DNA from: Roseiarcus sp963774195
GTDB lineage: Bacteria > Pseudomonadota > Alphaproteobacteria > Rhizobiales > Beijerinckiaceae
Assembly: GCA_963774195.1 (NCBI GenBank)
Contig: CAVZDY010000003.1
Span: 496,001 to 560,000 of the forward strand
DNA length: 64,000 bases
Direction: 5' to 3'
The notes under the pieces are model-generated. The model saw nothing but the letters and a program-made list of their open reading frames with translations. It was not told the origin of the DNA and ran no database searches. A program made the position numbers and the translations under genes. Positions 26,052 to 34,965 of this stretch are shown here, in pieces. The number at the start of each line of letters is the position of its first letter. Positions within the stretch are counted from its first letter, which is position 1.

Positions 26052-27806
26052 CTATCGCCCCTCGCGTTGGAATGCGCCGGAGACGGCTGGCTCAATCTCC
26101 GTTGGAACTTTCGTTCCACGGCGCGCGATCGCCAGCGCATCGGCCAGCTTCGATTTGAAGCGTACTTGTGGTGGGCGAACGCGGTGCGTCAGCAGGACGC
26201 GGCGAACCGCCGGCCGGGCCCCGGCGACATACACGGCCGCGCTTTGGCGATGCGCCTTGCGCGCGAAGCCCTCGATCGTCGCGGCAGCGGTCGAACCGAT
26301 GATGGGCACCGCCGAGAAATCGATGACATAGGCTTTCGGATGATCGCCGATCTAATCGAGTGCGGAGGCGACGCTAGCGGCCGCGCCGAAGAAGAATGCG
26401 CCGGAAATCCTGTAGACGATGACGTCCGGATCCGTGGCGAGTGAGACGTCGTAGGGCTCTCTGCCCTCGCCGTTCGCCACGTCGGGCACGTCCTCCTCGA
26501 TGATCGGCCGTGGACGTTCGACCTCGACCGCCTGCGCCATGCGGTGCAGGAACACGAGGGCGCCGAGCGCGAAACCGACGAGGATGCCCTCGGTGAGATC
26601 GCGGAACACGACCAAGACAAAGGTCGCGAGGAGGACAACAGCGTCGCCGCGCGAGGCGCGCATCAGCGTCGCGAACTCCTGCTTCTCCGCCATGTTCCAG
26701 CAAACGACCGCGAGCACGGCAGCCAGCGCGGGGAGCGGGATGTAGCTGGCGAGCGGCGCCGCGACGAGCATGAATAGCAGCACGAACGCCGAATGCATCA
26801 TTCCCGACACAGGGCCGCGCGCTCCGGCCCGCACGTTGGTTGCGGTGCGCGCAATGGTCCCGGTGACGCAGATGCCCCCGAACAGAGCTGAGCCGATGTT
26901 GGCCGCTCCCTGCGCGACGAGTTCCGCGTTGGAGCGATGTCGGCGGCCGGACATGCTGTCGGCGACCACGGCCGAGAGCAGGCTCTCGATTGCGCCGAGA
27001 AGCGCAAAGGAGATGGCCGCCGGCAGAACCTCCGTAACCTTGTCCAGGGAAAAAGCGGGCAGTTGCGGCGCCGGGAGCGATCGCGGAATGCCGCCGAAGC
27101 GCGAGCCAAGCGTCTCGACAGGCAGGCCAAAGGACCACACGGCCAGCCCCGCCAAGATCGTAGCGATCAAGAACGCGGGCCAGTGCGGGCGCAAGCGCCG
27201 CACGCCGATGATGAGGCCGATCGTCAGCGCGGCGACAACGGCAGCCGCGGCGTCGGCGGTCGGCAGCGCCGCCGCGAGCGCCTGAAGCTTCGGAATGAAT
27301 GGCCCAGGCTCGGCGCCGTTCAGCGTCAGGCCCAAAAGCTCCTTGACCTGGCTTGCGAAGATGATGATCGCGATGCCGGACGTAAATCCGACTGTCACCG
27401 GGTAGGGTAGGTATTTGACGAAGACGCCGAGCCTGAGAACCCCTATTGCGAGCAGAATGAGCCCCGATAGGAAGGTTGCGAGCATCAACCCGTCGAGCCC
27501 GTGCTGCTTGACCGTCATCGCGACCAGCACGATGAACGCGCCGGCTGGGCCGCCGATCTGGAAACGGCTGCCGCCGAACGCCGAGACGATGAACCCGCCG
27601 ACAACGGACGTATAGAGTCCCCGATCCGGAGTGACGCCAGACGCGATCGCAATCGCCATAGAGAGCGGCAGAGCGACGATCGCAACCGTCATCCCAGCGA
27701 CGGCGTCGGCCTTCAGATCGGCGAGCCGGTACCCTTCGCGTAAGAGAGTGACGAGCTTGGGCGTGTAAAGCTCGACAATGCCGGGCTTTCGTGTCTTGGC
27801 GATCAT
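26052..27806 (-). pseudogene. SulP-family anion transporter interrupted by an amber codon before its STAS domain
   Basis: Residues 1-484 form the SulP membrane domain: the LKADAVAGMTVAIVALPLSM start, GPAGAFIVL, the conserved PVTVGFTSGIAIIIFASQ and GGICVTGTIARTATNVRAGA. After ASVASALD comes TAG (26352-26354); the same frame then continues IGDHPKAYVIDFSAVPIIGS and TAAATIEGFARKAH, a STAS domain, to a stop at 26052. Relatives have Arg at the stop position, so a single-codon change explains it. The truncated product could still span the membrane but would lack the regulatory STAS domain. ATG 27806 has GGCGGAGAG upstream and is preferred to 27830. Probable cargo is sulfate or bicarbonate. Confidence 0.82.
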
Positions 27807-27853
27807 CGCTCTCCGCCATCTCCTGTGCATGAAGGCCGCAGGCCCCGCGGGCG

Positions 27854-28127
27854 CTAGTCGGATGCGCCCCCCGAGGCCTTGGCGTGCTTAAGGCGCACGC
27901 CCCGGCCCCCCTCCCGGCTCACTGCGTTGTCGCCGATCAGTTCGAACTCCAGCGCGGTCGAACGCTTCGATCACCTTGGTGAGCGTATCCACCACCCCGC
28001 GCACGTTGCCCTCGCTCGCTTCCATTCGTTGGACGGTCGGCAAAGAAACTCCCGATAGTTCAGCGAGTTGGCGCTGGTCGATGCCAAGCAGGGCCCGGGC
28101 AGCGCGCATTTGAGCGGCGGTGATCAT
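27854..28127 (-). pseudogene. XRE-type helix-turn-helix regulator, frameshifted near the C-terminus
   Basis: The first 60 residues are a lambda-repressor-type HTH: MITAAQMRAARALLGIDQRQ, then LAELSGVSLPTVQRME. Near 27965 the frame shifts: EAFDR is followed, one frame over, by ALEFELIGDNAVSREGGRGV and RLKHAK, the normal end of this small family. Reading straight on gives a 79-residue product with an aberrant tail ending at 27888. The HTH is intact, so the shortened protein may still bind DNA. The gene is 50-80 bp upstream of the SulP gene in the same direction and may regulate it. Confidence 0.65.
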
Positions 28128-28564
28128 GACGTCCTCAAAGGGCTTTGATCATGTATCAAATTGTATAAGTGATGTCAAAAACATCTGAAGCAATGTGTGC
28201 GCTATCTACTATTAGGCTTAGAGCCCGACTCGAAGGCTGCGTCCGAGCGAGTCGTCTGAGGCCGAATTGGAATGCGGCGAGGGCGACGAAGTGTCGCTTT
28301 TCACCGAAAAGGTGCCCTCCGGCGAATTTAATCTCGTTGCGCGGTCCTGGTTCCGCGCACATTCACAGGCATTCATTCACACACGGCGTTGTTGCTGGGT
28401 GTCCGGATTGGGTCTAGCGTTCGAGTTACACCGCCGATTGCCTCGTGCGTCTCGTGGTCGAAATGGCAATTTCCTTGTGACGACAGCGCCGGGGCGCAGA
28501 CTCCTACGGTTGCCAAAAGCGGTGGCGGCCGTCGTGAGCTGGACCGCGCGACCGGGAAGGAACC
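28128..28564. other. Divergent intergenic region between the XRE gene and the UPF0182 gene
   Basis: No gene recognised. The first 60 bp are AT-rich (TTTGATCATGTATCAAATTG around 28145), with an imperfect inverted repeat TTGAT-CATG-TATCAA that may be the XRE operator. A GC-rich stretch carrying GGTTCCGCGCACATTCACAG (28350-28370) resembles a segment at 32411-32431. Confidence 0.4.
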
Positions 28565-31327
28565 ATGCGCTGGAGACGCTTTGGCGCGCCGATCGCCGTC
28601 ATCGTCCTCGTTATCGCGCTCGGACGCATCGTCAACGTCGTCGTCGATTGGGCGTGGTTCTCGACGATTGGGTATGTCGGCGCTTTCTGGACGATATTCG
28701 CCACAAAAGCCGCTCTTTTCGTCGTTGTCTTTGCTGTCTCGACCTTGCTTCTCTGGCTGAACGCAACGTTGGCGTTCCGCCTTGGGTCACAGCAAGGGCT
28801 GCGGCTTCCGGTGGCGTTCGATCCAGGCTTCGGGACTGTCCGGACACTCCCCGGGCCACCGGCGGGGTTGCAGGGACTTTCGCCCCCGCCGCGGTCGTGG
28901 CGTTTCGGCATCGTAGCCGTCGCGCTCGTCATCGGACTGCTGATCGCTATCGGCGAGACGGCCAAGTGGGACTTGATCCTCAGGTTCATCTACCAGGCGC
29001 CATACGGCCGGAATGATCCGCTGTTCGACAAGGACATGGGCTTCTACCTTTTCTCGCTGCCGGTCTATGTCGCGCTCAAGAACTGGATGCTGTTGATCCT
29101 GCTCCTGACCGGCATCATGGCCGGCGCAATTTACTTCCTGCACGGCGACATCGATCCGGATCGTCGGCCCTGGAGCGTCTCGCCTGCCGCCACCGCCCAT
29201 GGCTCCGCGCTGCTAGGCGTCTACTTCGCGGTAAATGCCTGGTCCTACGCGTTGGACCGCTTCCTGCTGCTCTACGACGACAACGACGTCGTGGTCGGAG
29301 CCGGCTACACCGATGTCCATGTCGAGCTGCCGGCGCTCTGGCTGCTCATCTTCCTTGCCGCCGCTGCCGCCGTCGTCGCGTGGGCCAACGTGCGGCTGCG
29401 CACATACCGCCTCATCATCGTGGCCGCTGGGCTGGTGTTCGGCGGCTCGTTCTTGTTTGCGGAGGTGGCTCCTTGGCTGTTCGAACGCTTCTTCGTCAAG
29501 CCGAACGAGCTGCAGTTGGAGGCGCCGTATATTCAGCGGAACATCGACCTGACGCGGGAAGCGTACAACCTCCAACAGATCACGGTGAAACCATTCGCCG
29601 CGGAACAAAATCTCAGCTTTCAGTCGCTGCAGGACAATCGCGGGACCATCGACAACATTCGGCTGTGGGATTGGCGCCCGCTGATGGACACCTACGCGCA
29701 ACTGCAGGAGATCCGTACCTACTACCGGTTCCTCGACGTCGATGTCGACCGTTACCATCTCGACGGTTCCTATCAGCAAGTGACGCTCGCGGCGCGCGAG
29801 CTCGCCCCGTCGCTGCTGTCAACCAACGCCCAAACCTGGGTCAACCTGCATCTGCTGTTCACCCACGGGAACGGGGTCGTCATGTCCCCGGTTACCCAGA
29901 AGTCCGCCGAGGGCCTGCCGAATTTCTACCTGTCGGATATTCCGCCGGTGGCCTCCGGCGGTCCTGAGATCACCGAGCCACGGATCTATTTCGGAAAGAG
30001 CGCCGGCGGCTACGTGATCGTCAAAGGCGGCACGCCGGAATTCGACTATCCCAAGGGAAAGGACAACGTCTACGCGAATTACACAGGCGCCGACGGCATC
30101 CTCGTCGGCGGGATCGCCTGGAGGTCGCTGTTCGCCTGGTATTTCGACGACGTGAACATCCTGCTCAGCCGCTACATCACCAGCGAGAGTAGGATCATGC
30201 TCCATCGCAACATCCAGGATCGTGTGCAGACGATAGCGCCGTTCCTGCAACTCGATCACGATCCCTATCTGGTGATCAGCGATGGGCGGCTCTTCTGGAT
30301 GCAGGACGCCTACACCACGAGCGCCTGGTTCCCCTACGCCAAGCCGCAACCCGACGGCGGCGAAACCAACTACATCCGCAATTCAGTGAAGGTCGTCATC
30401 GACGCCTACAACGGGACGGTCGCATTCTATGTTGCGGATGCCGCCGATCCGATCGTCGTGACCTATCGCCGAATCTTCCCCTCGCTGTTTAAGCCGTTCG
30501 ATGTGATGCCTCCGGATCTGCAAAGGCACATTCGCTACCCCGAGGACCTCTTCGACATTCAGGCCCTGCAGTACCGCGCTTATCACATGGACGCGCCTGA
30601 GGTATTCTACAATCGCGAGGACCTCTGGCAGTTTCCCCGCGAGCCGATCGCCCCAGGCGGGATGAACGCCGGCGCCGCAACCAGAATGGCGCCGTACTAC
30701 ATCATGATGCGCCTGCCCGGAGAAACGCACGCCGAGTTCTTCCTCATGCTGCCCATGGCGCCGAGCCAGCGGGAGAACATGATCGCCTGGCTGGCGGCAC
30801 GCTGCGATCTGCCCGAGTACGGCAAGCTCATCGTCTACGAGTTCCCCAAGGAGAAGCTGGTCTACGGGCCGTTCCAGATCGAAGCGCGCATCAACCAGAA
30901 CACCGAGATCTCGCAGCAGATTTCGTTGTGGAATCAGATGGGGTCGCGGGTCATTCGCGGGAATCTGCTGGTCGTGCCGATCGAGAACTCGCTCCTGTAT
31001 GTGTCGCCGCTCTATCTTCGCGCGGAGTCAGGCCAGTTGCCCGAACTCAAGCGGGTAATAGCAGCCTACGGCGACCGCGTGGTGATGGAGGAGACGCTCC
31101 CCGCCGCCCTGGCCGCATTGTTCAGGGAATCCCCGGTTGCCGCACTGCCGCCGCGCGCCGCGGCGTCGGCCGCTGGCCCGGCGGACGAGCGGGCCCGCGA
31201 GGCGCTCGCGCACTATGATCGGGCAATTGATCGTTTGAAGGCTGGGGACTGGGGCGGCTTCGGCATTGAACTCCACGCGCTGCGCTTGCTGCTCGAGGAG
31301 ATGAGTCGGCCGCCGGCCACGCGTTAG
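28565..31327 (+). CDS. UPF0182 family large membrane protein
   Basis: A 920-residue protein. The N-terminal third has about seven hydrophobic segments (near 8-28, 48-70, 113-135, 166-190, 212-232, 258-280, 286-306). It is followed by a long extracytoplasmic domain with family hallmarks: NELQLEAPYIQRNIDLTREA, RLWDWRPLMDTYAQLQEIRT, YYRFLDVDVDRY, FTHGNGVVMSPV and QISLWNQMGSRVIRGNLLV. The tail after 850 is Ala-rich then charged. Start ATG 28565 follows GGAAGGAACC. The biochemical function of UPF0182 is unknown. The gene is fully intact within a degraded region, which suggests retention by selection or recent arrival. Confidence 0.88.
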   Translation: MRWRRFGAPIAVIVLVIALGRIVNVVVDWAWFSTIGYVGAFWTIFATKAALFVVVFAVSTLLLWLNATLAFRLGSQQGLRLPVAFDPGFGTVRTLPGPPAGLQGLSPPPRSWRFGIVAVALVIGLLIAIGETAKWDLILRFIYQAPYGRNDPLFDKDMGFYLFSLPVYVALKNWMLLILLLTGIMAGAIYFLHGDIDPDRRPWSVSPAATAHGSALLGVYFAVNAWSYALDRFLLLYDDNDVVVGAGYTDVHVELPALWLLIFLAAAAAVVAWANVRLRTYRLIIVAAGLVFGGSFLFAEVAPWLFERFFVKPNELQLEAPYIQRNIDLTREAYNLQQITVKPFAAEQNLSFQSLQDNRGTIDNIRLWDWRPLMDTYAQLQEIRTYYRFLDVDVDRYHLDGSYQQVTLAARELAPSLLSTNAQTWVNLHLLFTHGNGVVMSPVTQKSAEGLPNFYLSDIPPVASGGPEITEPRIYFGKSAGGYVIVKGGTPEFDYPKGKDNVYANYTGADGILVGGIAWRSLFAWYFDDVNILLSRYITSESRIMLHRNIQDRVQTIAPFLQLDHDPYLVISDGRLFWMQDAYTTSAWFPYAKPQPDGGETNYIRNSVKVVIDAYNGTVAFYVADAADPIVVTYRRIFPSLFKPFDVMPPDLQRHIRYPEDLFDIQALQYRAYHMDAPEVFYNREDLWQFPREPIAPGGMNAGAATRMAPYYIMMRLPGETHAEFFLMLPMAPSQRENMIAWLAARCDLPEYGKLIVYEFPKEKLVYGPFQIEARINQNTEISQQISLWNQMGSRVIRGNLLVVPIENSLLYVSPLYLRAESGQLPELKRVIAAYGDRVVMEETLPAALAALFRESPVAALPPRAAASAAGPADERAREALAHYDRAIDRLKAGDWGGFGIELHALRLLLEEMSRPPATR

Positions 31328-31334
31328 CTGGTTA

Positions 31335-31540
31335 TGGCTTCGTACCGGGAAGGCCGAACACGTAGTCGACGCCGTTCTCTCCACACCACGTCATCGCCTC
31401 GGGCCGGGCGTAATGCCCGTCGCCGCGGAACAGGATGCGCGTCGTCGGCCAGCGCGTGCGGATGCGGCGCACGAGCCGGCGCACATGGGCGCGAACCTCG
31501 ACGCCCGAGGGTGTCTTTGTCGGTATGAGGCGAGTCCGGC
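31335..31540 (-). mobile_element. IS1380-family transposase remnant
   Basis: The minus strand reads TPSGVEVRAHVRRLVRRIRT, then RWPTTRILFRGDGHYARPEA and MTWCGENGVDYVFGLPG before TAA. FRGDGHYARPEAM is the IS1380 catalytic-region signature. Only about 65 residues remain. The bases from 31541 to 31680 show no recognisable coding sequence. Confidence 0.7.
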
Positions 31541-31680
31541 CAGCGTGGCGACAAGTTCGTTCGGCATCGAAGCAAAGGACGAGTGGCAGCCTGTCGAGCG
31601 CTCTGGCGCCTTGTCCGACTTCGCGTCGTCTTTCGCATCATGTTGGACCCGATCGACAACTCGTCCCTGCTTTGGTTATG

Positions 31681-31890
31681 CTAAGCCGGCTTCAGATTGT
31701 CCGCCGAGGATTTTCCGGAACGCTTGTCGGCGACCATCTCGTAGCTGATCTTCTGTCCCTCACTCAGATTACGCATGCCGGCCCGCTCAATCGCGCTAAT
31801 ATGAACGAATACGTCAGCTCCGCCGACATCCGGCTGGATGAAGCCGAAGCCCTTCGTCGCATTGAACCACTTAACAGTGCCCGTCGCCAT
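31681..31890 (-). CDS. Cold-shock protein, CspA family
   Basis: A 69-residue single cold-shock domain starting MATGTVKWFNATKGFGFIQP. RNP1 (KGFGFI) and RNP2 (VFVHI) are both intact. It binds single-stranded RNA or DNA and acts as an RNA chaperone or anti-terminator. AAGGAG lies 8 bp before the ATG. It stands alone. The 5' region upstream (31891-31990) is AT-richer than its surroundings, as expected of a csp leader. Confidence 0.93.
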   Translation of the reverse strand: MATGTVKWFNATKGFGFIQPDVGGADVFVHISAIERAGMRNLSEGQKISYEMVADKRSGKSSADNLKPA

Positions 31891-32569
31891 TTCCCGCTCC
31901 TTTTAAGAATTCGAGAACCTATATCGAAAGTCGAAAATTGCAAATCCCATTCGAAATCGGGGCCGATCGACGTGGGTTTGCGGAATTGTCTGTGAGACGA
32001 AGGTGGTCATTCGATCGGATAATATCGTTTCGTCTTGGTGCAGAACGATGAGTGGGCGGGCATTTACGATCAGAGCGCCCATGGCGCGGCAGCGGGCTGC
32101 GGCCGACCGGATCGCGGCGGCGATGAAGCACCTGACCGACCGGCGGCGGCGGACCCAGGCCGCCCAAATCGCCTGGCATTTGATCGCGCCGGGCGGTCCA
32201 TGGAGAACGGCGCCCGCGAAGCGGCCAACGGCCGGACGCGAGACGAGGTGCTGACCGCGACAGTCTTCTACGATCTCGATCAGCGCCGATGGTCCTTTGG
32301 TTCGACAGCGCTCTTGCGCCGACCCCGACCGAGGACTCTGGAGTCAAATGGACGGGGAGTCAGCGCAGGCTGAACTCGGCCGTTCAGAACGTAGCGGCAC
32401 AGTGGGGTCCCGGTCCGGCGCACATTCACACGCACTGCGTCAACCGATCCACGTTAAGCGCATCAAGCTTTCGTCGAACGGCGACGCCTTCGGCGCCAAG
32501 ACAGATGATGGCCCACCCAGGACGAATGATAAGGCGCCCGAGCGGCGCTGACTTTGCGCTGAAACGTTC
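31891..32569. other. No gene recognised
   Basis: About 680 bp between the cold-shock gene and the RND remnant. A plus-strand frame from 32035 (112 codons) contains DEVLTATVFYDLDQRRWSFG but no family I can name and no ribosome-binding site. The segment near 32411-32431 resembles 28350-28370. Probably decayed or junction DNA. Confidence 0.4.
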
Positions 32570-33990
32570 GCCGCCGCATGTTCGTCCTCGTTGGCGGCTC
32601 TTGTGGGATCGCCTCGAGTTCGACGTCTGCCCCATCGCCATTCGCGGCGCTGAGGTCGTGTCCGTGGACCAGCGTAAAACGGCCGGAACGAAGAACAAGG
32701 TCGCGATCGTCGAGCATATCAGGCCGCCGATCACCGCACGCCCGAGCGGCGCGTTCTGTTGAGCGCTGAGCGCCATCGGAGCCATGCCGATGACCATCGC
32801 CAGAGCCGTCATCAAAACGGGGCGAAAGCGAGTGAAGCCCGCTTCGATCGCGGCCGTGAAGGCGTCGGCGCCCATGGACATCCGCGCCCGCGCGAAGCTG
32901 ACGACCAGGATGCTGTTGGCTGTCGCGACGCCCGTCGCCATGATGGCGCCGGTCAATGCGGGGACCGACAGCGCCGTGCGCGTCACGAACAGCATCCAGA
33001 CGATGCCGGCCAGGGCGGCCGGCAAGGCGCTGACGATCACAAACGGATCGAGCCACGATTGGAAATTGACAACGATCGTAAGGTAAATGAGCACAATCGC
33101 GAGCGCGAGACCCTCATAAAGCTCCGTGTAGGCCGAGTTCATGGTCGCGGTTTGTCCGCGCAAAACGACGCTCGATCCGGCGGGCGCGGCCTTCGCCGAA
33201 TCGTCTACAATTCGCTGGATGTCGACGGAGACCGCGCCGAGGTCGCGTTCATTGTTCGTCGCGAAAATATCCAGGACCGGCTGCACCGCGTAATGGGAAA
33301 CGACCGCAGGACTGACGCCACGGCGGAGCGTCGCGAACTCCGCCCAGAATTTACGTCGCGTCACTCTCGGACGCCGGGATGTTTTTCAAACTCGTAATCG
33401 AATTGAGCCAATATTGGGGCGTCTGCACCACGACCTGATACGCGACGCCATTGCGCGGGTTGATCCAGAAGGTTGGTGCGAGCTTGAAACTGCCGGACAG
33501 CGTGTCCTGTAGGCTTTTGGCGATGTCACCCTCGGTGAGGCCGATCTCCGCCGCGCGGACGCGATCCACGTCGACATTGATGGTCGGATTGTTGAACGCC
33601 TGCTGGATGCGCGCGTCCGCAACGCCGGTAACTCGCGCGATCTTTCTCAGCAAGCCGTCGGCGTAGGTGCAATTCTTGTCCTGGTCCGGGCCGACGATTT
33701 GCACGTCGATTGGCGACGGCAGTCCAAAATTGAGGATCTGGGAGACGATCTCGGCGGGAAGGAACGCGAAGGTCGCGCCGGGAAACGATCGCGGCAAGGA
33801 TTCGCGCAGCGTTCTCATATAGGCCGCGGAATTGTAACCAAACCCGGGATTGAGCGTAATCAATATATCGGCGTCGGCAGGACCGACCGTGCCGGAGTTG
33901 ATGTAGGCGGTGTTGATGCCGCTGATCGGCAGGCCGATGTTGTCGACCACGGCGTCGAGGGCCTCCCGGGGGCACTGTCACGTCAACTCG
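32570..33990 (-). pseudogene. RND efflux permease remnant, C-terminal half
   Basis: Homologous to the second half of the pump at 59190-62373. Seen in order on the minus strand: VDNIGLPISGINTAYINSGT, AEIVSQILNFGLPSPIDVQI, IVVNFQSWLDPFVIVSALPA, and SFARARMSMGADAFTAAIEA with RPVLMTALAMVIGMAPMAL. Frame changes occur near 33960, near 33365 (after TSLKNIPASE) and near 32690, and the 5' half is missing where the IS6 element begins. It is a dead fragment and belongs to a lineage distinct from, but related to, the pump at 59 kb. Confidence 0.8.
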
Positions 33991-34740
33991 ATGTTGCGAT
34001 TGCATCGTCAGAGCGGTGGCCGAATGGGATGACGAAAATCAGCTACGCCGGCTACCAATTCCCGCCCGGGATTATTCAGCAGGGGATTTGGCTCTACCTC
34101 CGGTTCACGCTGAGCTTTCGCGACGTCGAGGATCTGCTCGCCGAGCGCGGGATTGTGGTCTCTTACGAGACAGTCCGCCGCTGGGTGAATCATTTCGGCC
34201 CAATCATCGCGGCGGACTTGCGAAAGCGCCGCCCGAAGCCGCATTCGGTCTGGCATTTGGATGAAGTTTATCTGAAGATCGATGGCCGCATGGTCTATCT
34301 CTGGCGCGCCGTCGACGCCGAAGGCGAGGTGCTCGACGTGCCGGTCCAATCCAATCGAAACAAGCATGCCGCGCTGAAACTGATGCGAAAGCTTCTCAAG
34401 AAATACGAGTTCGTTCCTGAGCGATTGATCACGGACGATTTGCGGTCATACCGCGTTGCGGCCCATGATCTCGGGGTCGCGAGCCGCCATGAGCGCGGGC
34501 GATCGAAAAACAATCGCGCCGAGAATTCGCATCAGCCAACCCGACGGCGGGAGCGCAAGATGCAACGCTTCAAGAGCGCCGGCGCTGCGCAGAAATTTCT
34601 CTCGATCCATGCTGCGGTCTACAACACCTTCAATGTTCAACGCCATCTGACCCCAGCTCGAACCCATCGCACGCTTCGCGCCGCGGCGATGGGCGCGTGG
34701 CGCGAAGCCGTCGCCTGAAATTGCACGTACATAGTCGCTT
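33990..34740 (+). mobile_element. IS6-family insertion sequence
   Basis: Contains the transposase gene at 34029-34718. Flanks read GTTGCGATTGCATCG on the left and, in reverse complement, GTGCAATTTCAGG on the right; these share the TGC-ATT-CA core of IS6 terminal repeats but are imperfect, so exact ends are uncertain. It separates an RND remnant on the left from an SBP gene scrap on the right, consistent with an IS6-mediated deletion. Confidence 0.6.
34029..34718 (+). CDS. IS6-family transposase
   Basis: A 229-residue DDE transposase. Seen: YAGYQFPPGIIQQGIWLYLR, FRDVEDLLAERGIVVSYETV, the first Asp in WHLDEVYLKIDGRMVYLWRA, the second Asp in LITDDLRSYR and the Glu in KNNRAENSHQPTRRRERKMQ. Full length for IS6 (about 230). 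ATG 34029 matches the family start MTKISYAGY; the open frame extends upstream to 33699 in unrelated sequence. It may still be active. Confidence 0.88.
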   Translation: MTKISYAGYQFPPGIIQQGIWLYLRFTLSFRDVEDLLAERGIVVSYETVRRWVNHFGPIIAADLRKRRPKPHSVWHLDEVYLKIDGRMVYLWRAVDAEGEVLDVPVQSNRNKHAALKLMRKLLKKYEFVPERLITDDLRSYRVAAHDLGVASRHERGRSKNNRAENSHQPTRRRERKMQRFKSAGAAQKFLSIHAAVYNTFNVQRHLTPARTHRTLRAAAMGAWREAVA

Positions 34741-34773
34741 CGCGCGCTCGGTTCGACAACGTGACAACGCCGG

Positions 34774-34854
34774 CGAGGGGCGTTCGCGCGGCGTTCCAAG
34801 CGACGCCGTAACGTTCCTCGAGCGGATTGTGAAATGTTCGACCCGCCGCGATCT
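34774..34854 (-). pseudogene. Scrap of a solute-binding-protein gene (repeat of 42822-42902)
   Basis: The minus strand reads AAGRTFHNPLEERYGVAWNA and ARTPLAG, matching TAGRTFHNPLEERYGIAWNA in the gene at 42086-43663. The DNA repeat is about 80 bp with about 8 mismatches, in the same orientation as the second copy. No more of the gene survives between the IS6 end and the ATPase start. The two copies flank the whole sugar operon. Confidence 0.75.
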
Positions 34855-34965
34855 TGATCCCCTCCGGCCAGTCCAATTTGGACCAAAATGGCGTGCCACT
34901 CGCCGGCCGCACCATGTACCTTGCGACGCAAGCGGTGAAGGTGCCGTGATTGGGAGGATATCGCC

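Noticed and set aside
26374..27819. Minus-strand open frame of 481 codons overlapping the SulP gene
   Set aside because: One frame over from SulP; Arg-rich shadow with no domain.
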